Of a stretch of DNA of 64,000 nt, positions 55,561-64,000 are shown one piece after another. A program made the position numbers and the translations under genes. How positions within the stretch are numbered: position 1 is the first letter of the stretch; the number at the start of each line of letters is the position of its first letter. Origin of the DNA: Culex pipiens pallens (Eukaryota; Arthropoda; Insecta; Diptera; Culicidae); contig NC_068937.1 of assembly GCF_016801865.2 (NCBI RefSeq), positions 97,611,982-97,675,981 on the forward strand, written 5' to 3'. The notes under the pieces are model-generated. The model did no database searches and had not been told where the DNA came from. It saw only the letters and a program-made list of their open reading frames with translations.

Positions 55561-57573
55561 TACTACTGCGCGATTTTGAAACTTCGGGCGTGCACCATTC
55601 GTAACGACAGCTTCGCTTAAAAATCTGGATATCGTGTCTGGTATTCGAGATTTTGTTTGTATGATAACTTGCATAAAAAATATGCTTGTTGTTTCATGAC
55701 ACTTTTGGAACAAGCATTGAGTTCCTACAATTCAAAAATGCACCCATTATACGAGTTTCCTATTTTATTCAAAATTGATTTGGCTTTGACAGCTCGAATT
55801 TACAACCAATCGGGTTCAAACATTGGATTCGGACATTGTTCGACTATAAGATTATACTCTTGAATGGACGGATAGATGAACTGATACGAATACGATACGA
55901 ATAAATATAAAAATGTGAAAAACTTAAAGTTTTAGTGATTCATCCCGCATAGGTTAAAATTTTGCTGCATTCAAACTGAATTCTGATCTAATTTCCATTT
56001 TGACATTAAATTTAATGTTTCTTTACTCATGTCTCAAATCGCCAATCATATTGATCATATCATACAAGTTATTATAATTGACTTTCTAACTGCCACTCCA
56101 TAAACAAACGCCGTAATATCCACTCCCTAATGACCCTTTGCGAACATAATGTGTTCTTCACCTCATTCAAAGCTCCACTTCTTAAGTGCCGCCATTCATT
56201 ACTGTGTGCAAATCGGCTTCCGTCTAACATATTGCACGACCCCAAAATAACGAATTAATTTCCTCCACTCCCGGGCACCATAATCCTGACCTACCGACCT
56301 ACACTCCGACCTCCCAATTCCCGGTGGCCATCATTATTAATTTCAGGGCTTCAGTCGATTTCATTTTCTTAAATCATCTCTCCCAGCTTTTGACCGTCCT
56401 CACCTCCCCGGCAATTGTCCGTCGTAATGGCCTGCCTTCCTCCGAAAAAAAAAAAAAAAATGGGACCGACCATACATGTTCGTACCGGTGCCTCCTAAGC
56501 GAGGATCCAAATTCTCCATTAGCCGAGGCGTGACCGTGTCCGCTTGATGGGCGCACGTGACCAGAATCGGACATCGATCCCGGGATCGTAAAATAGATTA
56601 CTTCCTCGGACTTACTTCGGACCATGGTCAACCAAGATGACAGCAAGAAGACGGTCCCAAGTCTGGTCCAGAACCAAGGACGACAAAAGGCCGAGGCCGG
56701 AACTGGCCACGTGAGCGGTTCCAGATAATAATCACACACACACTGACTGGGCTGGACATCGGGCAGGACCGTGTTTGAGGGCGGAGGGGTAGCGTTCCGA
56801 GGAAAAAGGCGCACGGGACACCGACCATAAAATTAAGATGAAATGGCAGCTGGACCTGATATGAACCTGGCCGTGGATATCTGCAGCCATTTCGAGCTCG
56901 ATAAAAAAAAGGAACAAGGGGGACAAAAATGTTCCGGAACGATGAACAAAAATTAATGGAAATTAAAATTGGAATGGTTTGTTGGCCTATTCAAACTGAG
57001 TTATGGTCAAAGTTATGCAGTTAAGCGGAATAGAGCTCTGGTATTTATTGTCCTTACAGGCCTACTTTCGGGGGACAAGTTTGCTGCTGAAGGCCAAGTG
57101 CCAAATATTTAAAATTTTCGGTGTTTTATTTGTTATGATTCCATACTCTAGGCATATGTAAATCCGTTTTAAATTTGAAAAATAAATTAAAACAGCCTTA
57201 ACTCAAGTAAATTGGCAACTTCCTTTTATTGAAATATTGAAATTAAAGATTTAACTAAATTAAATTACAAAAATAATTAAAATTGTCTAGAAATTGGTAA
57301 ATTTTTAAGTTATTTGATTTAACATTTAAATTATTATGTGCGTAGGTGCCATACATAAATGACGTAGAGTTTGTTGCTAGATTCCTCCCTCTGAAATTAG
57401 TTTGTAATAAGTCACTTATCATTTTAATGTTAAAAAACTATTTTTAAAGATGGGAGGAAATAATCAATTTAAAACAAGATGAATTTAGTTGATAGCTGGA
57501 TTATCTAATATCTTCTCACAGTCTTTCGAAATGATCAAATCAGAGAAATTTTTTGACCAAAAATGGTTACTGG
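55561..57573. other. intronic stretch with a single-copy GC-balanced island
   Basis: 56050-56950 is GC-balanced, repeat-poor, with many C-rich motifs and no coding domain; it has the look of single-copy noncoding DNA. An A run of 16 (about 56446-56461) sits inside it. The rest is AT-rich without repeat termini. Confidence 0.4.
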
Positions 57574-58100
57574 GTAATTCTCTATTAACTCATACGAAAT
57601 CGGGAAAAGTTGCCCCGACCCCTCTTCGATTTGTGTGAAATTTTGTCGTAAGGAGTAACTTTTGTCCTTGATCAGGAATCCGAGGTCCGTTTTTTTGATA
57701 CCTCGTTATGGAGAAGCGGTACGACCCCTTAAATTGTTGAACATGCGAAAAAAGAGGTGTTTTCAATAATTTGCAGCCTGAAACGGTGATGAGATAGAAA
57801 TTGATGTCAAAGGGACTTTTATGTAAAATTAGACGCCCGATTTGATGGCGTACTCAGAATTCCAGAAAAAATGTAAAAACACTAAAAAACACATGTCATT
57901 TTATGGGAAATTTAATGTACTTTTCGAATCTCCATTGACCAAGAAGGGTCATATTTCACTTTAAAATTTCGTGTTTTTTTCTAACTTTGCAGGGTTATTT
58001 TTTAGAGTGTAACAATGTTCTACAAAGTTGTAGAGCAGACAATTACAAAAAAATGATGGGTATACATAAGGGGTTTGCTTCTAAACATCACGAGTTATTG
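57574..58100. repeat. partial member of the GGGTAATTCTC palindrome family
   Basis: Left terminus GGGTAATTCTCTATTAACTC and internal phrases shared with 62473-63488: AAAGTTGCCCCGACCCCTCT, CTCATCACCGTTTCAG (in inverse), CTGCAAAGTTAGAAAAAACA (in inverse). The matching right terminus was not found, so the copy is rearranged or truncated. Confidence 0.72.
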
Positions 58101-58379
58101 CGATTTTACGAAAAAAAGTTTTGAAAATTTGGTCGTCGTTGATCATGACCGTTCATTGTCACCCGCAACTGACACGGACGACGAAACAAAGAGAAACGCA
58201 AAAAGTAACTTTTTCAAAACTTTTTTTCCTCGTAAAATCGATATTACTCGTGTTGTTTATAAGCAAACCCCTTATGTTTATATATCAAAATATTTGCAAT
58301 TGTCTGCTCTACAAAAAAATAACCCTGCAAAGTTAGAAAAAACACGAAATTTTAAAATGAAAATTTTTATTCTAAATGA
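58101..58379. repeat. second arm and spacer of the truncated palindrome
   Basis: 58255-58370 mirrors 57965-58080 (TTATAAGCAAACCCCTTATG, TCTGCTCTACAAAAAAATAA). The spacer 58105-58240 is a separate, less regular inverted sequence. Confidence 0.6.
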
Positions 58380-58675
58380 AAAATACACGTTTCACGCTGT
58401 ATTAAAACCGAATTCATATTTGGTTGCTCCTGAATGTGCTCTACAACATTCCCTAAGAGAGTATGGTGCTAACTTGCTCCTATAAAATGATACAGCGTGT
58501 TCAAAACTCATCTAAAACGTGTTTTTTGCTCGAAAATCACGTTTCAGACGAGTTTTGAGGACGCTGTATCTTCTTTCAGGAGCAAATTAGCATCATACTC
58601 TCTTGGGGAAAGTTGTAGAGCACCTTTTAGAGCATACGAATATGAATACGGTTTTGATATAGCGTAAAACGTGGA
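58380..58675. repeat. 296-bp palindrome
   Basis: TGGTTGCTCCTGAATGTGCT...ATGATACAGCGTGTTCAAAA is mirrored by ACGAGTTTTGAGGACGCTGT...GTAGAGCACCTTTTAGAGCA around 58530. It extends outward to ACACGTTTCACGCTGTATTA and its inverse. A 136-codon ORF crossing it is a shadow. Confidence 0.8.
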
Positions 58676-59600
58676 TTTTTTAAATATTAAAGTTCAAAAA
58701 AATTATTTTTCCCATACAAATTTATATGGAAAATTGAATTGCTTTGCGCAATGTGAGGACTGAACCAATCGAACCCAAACTTTGGGGAGTTGTTACGGAC
58801 CCCAAAATGAACTGAAAAATTGCTGTGCTGGAAAATCGATTTTGTTATTACACCCTAATATCTCAGCAACCAGTAGTCCGATCATCAAAGTCATAATAAA
58901 TAAATTATTAGGAATTTTCTCAGCTTATTGCAATATTTGTTGCAGGGGTGCTTTTCCATCATTATATATTTTAAAATTGCAATATACTGAACATTTTCCC
59001 AAAAATTCACATTAAAATGCCTGTAATAAAAAAAACGTGTAAAGTAATGTTCACATCTTAAAATGATTTTTGAAATTTAGTTTGACGATATTTTAGTTTT
59101 TCTTCCAAAAATCTTTTTTTTAAATTTATTTCCCCGGTACCATTTTGAACCATTATGTTTTTTTTTAAATTCAAAAATTACTAATTTTGGAAATTCAATT
59201 TTAGTGATAAAAAGTCAAATAAAAACCAGGATGTTTTTTCCATGAAGCATCATCGAGGGCAAATTGGGACAGGTATTTTAGCTTTGTTACTGCACAATAT
59301 TTGGATATTTTTGACTGGTTTCGGATAGAACAGAAAAAGAACAACAAAAACAGTGCATCGTTTTTTCAAATTTCGGACGTTCACTTGCTTTAGGCTTAAT
59401 CATCTACAACTTTACAAATTTTCGAATATTCATATGCTTATTTCGTATGACCAGCTCGTAATATCATATAGAGACCTTTGTAATGCAAAGTCTTCTTTTG
59501 ACATAGGGGCATTGACATAGACCTCATCCAAATAAAAAAATACAAAATTAAAAATCTTGAAAAAAATTAAAAATTCTAGAGAACTACTCAACTAGAAGTC
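58676..59600. repeat. decayed palindrome-family DNA at the start of the big intron
   Basis: Contains ATCTCAGCAACCAGTAGTCC near 58860, CAAATTTATATGGAAAATTG near 58715, CAATTTTAGTGATAAAAAGT near 59200, and CTAGAGAACTACTC at 59576. No clear pair of termini. Confidence 0.5.
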
Positions 59601-59712
59601 TTATATGATATTTATTTTCAATTTAACAGCCGATAAAAGATGATTCAGTGGCGTTGAAAAATCATTAAATCAATAATACAACATCAACTACAGAGCCTCT
59701 GGCGCAACTTAC

Positions 59713-60015
59713 CCACGGGTTGTTCCCCTGCTGGTTAGCCCAGTAGCCCTCGCCGGCGTCGGCCCACTGCGATTCGAGCGGCAGTTCCGGCTCCGGGGGC
59801 CATAGCGGTGGCTTCGGTGGCCGCGGGGTTCCCGGTTCGCCACGTGGGCACCACAACACCGACTGTGGGCAACCTATGTTGATGGTTTTCAGCAACCAAG
59901 CTGCCACGGACAGTTTATAGAGACACAGTGTCGGGCGGGGCTTGTCTTCTTCCTGTTTTCCTATGCGCTGCTGGGAACACTGCACTGGCGCAACAGCTGC
60001 TGCTGCTGGCAACAC
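59713..60015 (-). CDS. upstream exon of the NLR-like gene (5' boundary not resolved)
   Basis: The 3' boundary is a clear donor, CCGTGG|GTAAGTTGCG (59713/59712), with the frame ending in Trp at phase 0, which matches the phase-0 start of the 33283 exon. The last residues, LPLESQWADAGEGYWANQQG then NNPW, read like real protein and are preceded by a Pro-rich stretch (GEPGTPRPPKPPLWPPEPEL) and a Cys/Trp-containing hydrophobic segment. The frame is open upstream to a TGA near 60047 but contains no ATG, so either another acceptor lies inside this interval or the true start is in an exon farther right. Joining to the NLR-like gene is inference from phase and donor quality. Confidence 0.6.
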
Positions 60016-60626
60016 CTGCTGCTGCTGCAGGTGGCTCGTCGTTCACGTGGCCGGACGTTGGGCGGACTGGTGCCACTCCGGCGGGAAATGGTTACGCACT
60101 TGCACATGGTTTTGATTGGCTTTCAATTGAGAGGGAGACTGTGTGTGTACTGTACACTTTGATGGACCCACGAGCTTCACTAGTTCATTCCGGTAGATTT
60201 CTATGAACAATCAAATGAACGCACTGTATCATGTATCTTTTCTCGTTCGCAGACTCGTACCGGAGGAAGTTACTTTAAAATACATTTCAACCCCTGGAGC
60301 AGAGGATTGATGCAAATTTCAGGAAATTCAACTGTGATTTGGATTGCTCCCTATATCTTTTCTGGTACAGATGTGGAGAACAATCAGAGTCGGAAGCTAA
60401 GCAAATACCAACCACAATAGAAACGAAACGAATGAAAATAAATTCAATTTGCACAACAAATGAGAAAATTCAACAAATCTTGCCTGTGAACAGGAAGAGT
60501 CCATGTGTGTAGGGACATGGTGGCTTTTTTTGTTGAATTTAAAGGAATCTAGTTATAAATGATTCTATTTATTGTCGTGTTAAAAAAAATCTACAAAAGA
60601 AATAATTTTTAGCGAAAATAAATAAG
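60016..60626. other. sequence upstream of the last visible NLR-like exon
   Basis: 60020-60260 remains GC-balanced and could hold the promoter, a 5' UTR or a further exon of the NLR-like gene; a 47-codon frame beginning at an ATG near 60107 on the minus strand ends in TAG within the exon and would be upstream-ORF-like. 60260-60626 is AT-rich without a feature. Confidence 0.35.
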
Positions 60627-61917
60627 TAGTGCGTCCATCCCGGAAATTCCCGGGATTTTTACAAAACCGGGAATTCCCGAAATCGAAAAAAAAAAAATCA
60701 AATTTTGGTCGGGAAATTCAGATTTTTATGTGGGAAAAGATGAACAGAGGAATACTTAGTAATCGATAAGAATTTTAAAGCATTAAAATTTGTATTCGGC
60801 ATATATCAGCATTAATTTGGCTTATTGGGGAAAATTGTAAAAAAAAAGTTTACAGATCCACAAAATACCTAGCGCTTTGAATATTTTTGATTTTGTTGTA
60901 TATATTAAGAAAAACCCGGGTATTTTTTATTTCAAATTAAAAAAAAAACCTTATTCAACTATTTTTCATCGAACACCGGCATATGGGGCAAATCAGACAT
61001 TTTTTTACAAATTTAGACAGCTATTTAAGCCAATTTTTAATCGAAAACAAAACAATTAGTACCGTAAACTGGGGTGACTTTGATAGCCCGGGGTGACATT
61101 GATAGAAATTTGATTTGGCCACAAATTTTGATACATCCAATGTAACAGTCACATATTTGCATATATGTTCGATAATAAGCTATCCCTTAATGCTTACATA
61201 CTCAAAATTCACAAAAATGTTTAGATATTAATTTGACGGGCATTTGAAAAACCTATCAAAGTCACCCCGGGCTATCAAAGTCACCCCAGTTTACGGTACC
61301 TCGATTTTCAAATTTATTTCTCTAACATTTCCTATACCTATTTAGACTGTAGTAGCAATTTTCTCAAGTTGGCGGTAAACTTAACTAAAATTTTACATTG
61401 ACTGGTGTCAGTAGTTTCTTGTTTTTTACATTTTTAAAGACATTTTAAAGCTTTTTTAGTTATACATAAAAATGAATAAAAAATATTTATAAAGGAGAGT
61501 TATTTAATTTAAATCACGTTTGATAAAAATGGTTTTTCATGTAAAATCCAAAGCAAAACAAAGATAAAAAAAATCAATTTCTAATTTATATAAAGCTATC
61601 TAAAAACTGCCTTACTTGTTTAAATTGAAGTGTAGATTTTCCTTTCACACTCCACACATGTAATGCTTAAAAAACGAAATAAATTAAATGAAATGATAAT
61701 GAAGTGTAGATTATCACCAATTAATATTATTGAGCTAATTTTATGATTTTAAGGATGAACAATATAACAAAGAAAACGTAAACATACATTTTGTAACTGT
61801 TTTAAAAATTTACCTGGATCCCGGGATTTCCCGGGATCCCGGGGATTTTCCATGGATTCAAAAAATATTTTTCCCGCTTCCCGGGAAACCCAAAACCCGG
61901 GGAAATGGGACGCCCTA
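60627..61917. mobile_element. TIR element with CCCGGG-rich ends, containing an inserted element
   Basis: The left end TAGTGCGTCCATCCCGG then AAATTCCCGGG and the right end CCCGGGGAAATGGGACGCCC then TA are inverted with mismatches. Subterminal GGGAATTCCCG and CCCGGGATTTCCCGGGATCC follow. Between them lies the complete element 61060-61298. No ORF of note. Confidence 0.7.
61060..61298. mobile_element. 239-bp TIR element (TACCGTAAACTGGGGTGACT)
   Basis: The ends TACCGTAAACTGGGGTGACT then TTGATAG, and CTATCAAAGTCACCCCAGTT then TACGGTA, pair perfectly over the first 27 bp. A second GGGGTGAC(A/T)TTGATAG lies immediately inside each end. It is a short relative of 44669-45594 and is nested inside 60627-61917. 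Confidence 0.88.
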
Positions 61918-62472
61918 TGAATAAATGAAATAAAAATTAAATTATTGATCCCGTTATTCATGTGATTTTCTAACATTTGAAAACAACCAGCAGTCACCAA
62001 ATTTGTTATTATTTTTTACTGTTGAATTACTTTAACTATGGGAAAATTTTGACCAATTTTCCATAACCCAATTTGTAATTACTTTTTATTTTGCTAAATA
62101 TGGCCAAAACTAAGGAAAAATGTTGACCAATTTTATCAAGGACGATGAAATGTGGTCTGTCTTTCAAAACTTTTATATAAAGTGAAAAAATAAAAGTTGA
62201 TTTTATTTAATTATTGATATACCCCCAAGGAAATCAATAATTTGTTCGAAAATTTTCCAAGTGTCCACAACCTAATTTGTTTTTTTTTTTAATTTTATGG
62301 ATAGAACTTTGGAAAAGGTTGACCAATTTTATTAAGGATATTATTTTGGCCATGAAATGTGGTTATCGATACTGTTACAAATAGTGAAAAAAAAATGATT
62401 TTTCCCCAAGATAACCTCTAATTTGGTCGACATTTTTTTTTCAGTGTGCGTAACAAATATTTTAATATTAAT
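61918..62472. other. gene-free AT-rich stretch
   Basis: Contains loosely repeated phrases (TTGACCAATTTT at 62049, 62133 and 62309), suggesting an old internal duplication. No gene. Confidence 0.4.
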
Positions 62473-63488
62473 GGGTAATTCTCCGCTAACTCACACAGCA
62501 GTTGCCCCGACCCCTCTTCTATTTGCGTGAAACTTTGTCCTATGGGGTAACTTTTGTCCCTGATCACGAATCCGAGATCCGTTTTTTGATATCTCGTGAC
62601 GGAGGGGCGGTACGACCCCTTCCATTAACTCTGCCGTTTTCCGTTACTCGACTGTAAAAAAATTTGGAACATTTCATTTTAGGGGAAATTTAATGTACTT
62701 TTCGAATCTACATTGACCCGGAAGGGTAATTTTTTCATTTAGAGCAAATATTTTCATTTTAAAATTTCGTGTTTTTTCTAACTTTTCGTGGTTATTTTTA
62801 AGAGTGTAACAATGTTCTATAAAGTTATAGAGCAGACAATTACACAAATTTTGATTTATAAACATAAGGGGTTTGCTCACAAACATCACGATAACTCGTG
62901 ATGTTTTCAAGCAAACTCCTTATGTTTATAAACCATTTTTTTTGTAATAGTCTGCTCTACAACTTTGTAGAACATTGTTACACTCTTAAAAATAACCCTG
63001 CAAAGTTAGGAAAATTTTAAAATGAAAAATTTTGCTCTAAATGAAAAAATGACCCTTCTGGGTCAATGTAGATTCAAAAAGTACATTAAATTTCCCTTAA
63101 AATGACATGTTCTAAATTTTTTACAGTCGAGTAACGGAAAATGGCAGAGTTTTTGAAACTTTTTTTGTGTTTTTTTCGATGAAAGATACGTTTTTTCGGA
63201 ATTCTGAGTACGCCATCAAATCGGGGGTACAATTTTACATAAAAGTCCCTTTGACACCAACTTTCTATCTCATCACCGTTTCAGACTGCAAATTTTTGAA
63301 AAACTTTTTTTTTCGCATGTTCAAAAATAGAAGGGGTCGTACCGCCCCTCCGTCAAGAGATATCAAAAGACGGACATCGGATTCGTGATCAGAGACAACA
63401 GTTACCCCTTAGGACAAAGTTTCACGCAAATCGAAGAGGGGTTGGGGCAACTTTTCCCGATTTTGTGAGAGTTGGTAGAGAATTACCC
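62473..63488. mobile_element. palindromic element, 1016 bp, TSD TAAT
   Basis: Ends GGGTAATTCTCCGCTAACTC and GAGTTGGTAGAGAATTACCC-like (right reads GTTGGTAGAGAATTACCC), with TAAT directly outside both (62469-62472 and 63489-63492). The arms meet around ATCACGATAACTCGTGAT (about 62886). The left arm lacks about 170 bp that the right arm has (between CCCCTTCC and CTCTGCCG at 62626). Shares inner phrases with 57574-58370 and 33940-34340. Confidence 0.88.
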
Positions 63489-63492
63489 TAAT

Positions 63493-64000
63493 ATTTAAGT
63501 TCTAGCAATAAAGAACTTTGGGTACTTTAATTTTTTTTTAACAAGTTCACTATTTTGGTTATTTGCCCACTTGGATGTTTTGCCTGGGGTTTGTTTAATT
63601 TTAATTTTTCAAATGTTGAACAAAATTTGTAAGCCGTCAGCCAATGTTCACTGATTTTGTTCTACATTTGAAAATATATAATATGTAATATTTAATTTAC
63701 GCAGAAAGATATTTTGCACGATCAGCCTGTACGAGGTTTGAACAAACAAAATTTTGCGTTGAAACAAACCTCGATTTTCAAAGCAACTCCACAACATTTT
63801 TTTGTTAATTTGAAAAAGTTGCTTTGACGTTTAGCGTAGATTCAAGAAAAATCTTGATTATCAAATCAACAAAGGTTTGAACAAATATGCCGTATTTATC
63901 TGCGTGTTGGAACCAAGCAAATAATAAAAATCTACAACAAGCTATATTAAGAAAACAATATCATAATCAGTTATTTACCAATTTTAAAAAAACATATCTC
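63493..64000. other. AT-rich end of the window, nothing recognised
   Basis: GAACAAACAAAATTTTGCGT, then AACAAACCTCG, at about 63740 has weak inverse similarity to the preceding CGAGGTTTG; no gene or named repeat. Confidence 0.35.

Larger units (their letters stand above)
22410..60015 (-). other. gene model: NLR-like NACHT/LRR protein, five visible exons over ~37 kb
   Basis: Gene-level span of the exons listed below. Order on the minus strand: exon A ending 59713; B 33283-30284 (3000 nt); C 30224-30034 (191 nt); D 29965-29666 (300 nt); E 22563-22410 (154 nt with stop). Junction phases are 0, 0, 2 and 2, and each agrees across the join; B to E sum to 3645 nt, an exact multiple of three. All introns begin GT and end AG. 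The introns are about 26.4 kb, 59 bp, 68 bp and 7.1 kb; the two large ones are crowded with transposons and palindromic elements. The 5' end (start codon) is not visible. The exon chain was inferred by eye and no transcript data were used. Confidence 0.72.

Noticed and set aside
58075..58485. 136-codon ORF with DDE-like acidic stretch
   Set aside because: It crosses palindrome arms and a spacer; the composition follows the repeat and no transposase motif order is present.
1..64000. CRISPR array, rRNA genes or bacterial operons
   Set aside because: No regular short direct repeats with unique spacers, no rRNA motifs, and coding regions are eukaryotic with introns.

Overview
This window looks like nuclear DNA of a mosquito, most likely a culicine such as Culex. 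That is an inference from insect-type genes, AT-rich and repeat-saturated intergenic DNA, jockey-, I/LOA- and RTE-type retroelements, a dimeric tRNA-derived SINE and many palindromic MITE-like elements. Nothing prokaryotic, no CRISPR array and no rRNA gene was seen.

Left part (1-22 kb). Positions 1-2560 hold a 5'-truncated, frameshifted non-LTR retrotransposon reverse transcriptase on the minus strand, carrying an internal 899-bp tandem duplication. An RTE-clade relic lies at 5370-6005 (-). Two ordinary host genes follow. TTLL12 is an intronless 623-codon gene at 6600-8471 (+). Gdown1/POLR2M, an RNA polymerase II-associated subunit, is at 11351-12427 (-). A broken ARID2/Bap170-like ARID fragment sits at 14697-15082 (+), directly after a 213-bp MITE with perfect 78-bp inverted repeats. 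A T-rich 2.4-kb tract and a TIR-flanked element follow.

Right part (22-60 kb). One minus-strand gene appears to span most of this interval. I assembled it from splice signals and phase: an upstream exon ending at 59713, a 3-kb exon at 33283-30284, then 30224-30034, 29965-29666 and a last exon at 22563-22410. Phases agree at every junction, and the four downstream exons total 3645 nt (1214 codons plus stop). The product resembles an NLR: a NACHT-like NTPase region, winged-helix/HD2-like region, and leucine-rich repeats. The nucleotide-binding motifs are all degenerate. NLRs are generally considered absent from Drosophila, so this is the most interesting coding feature here. Its first visible intron (about 26 kb) and last intron (about 7 kb) are filled with transposons.

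Repeats. I see a superfamily of long palindromic elements whose ends read roughly GAGCAATTCTC (variants CAGCAATTCCC and GGGTAATTCTC) and which are flanked by exact 4-bp target-site duplications in five cases (AGTA, TCCT, ATGA, TATA, TAAT). One copy was split by a jockey-like element (46118-47952) flanked by a 12-bp duplication. That element carries an intact ORF1 (gag, three CCHC knuckles) but no ORF2. A second group of short poly-C hairpin MITEs has 3-bp duplications and a shared internal core. The last 4 kb is repeats only.
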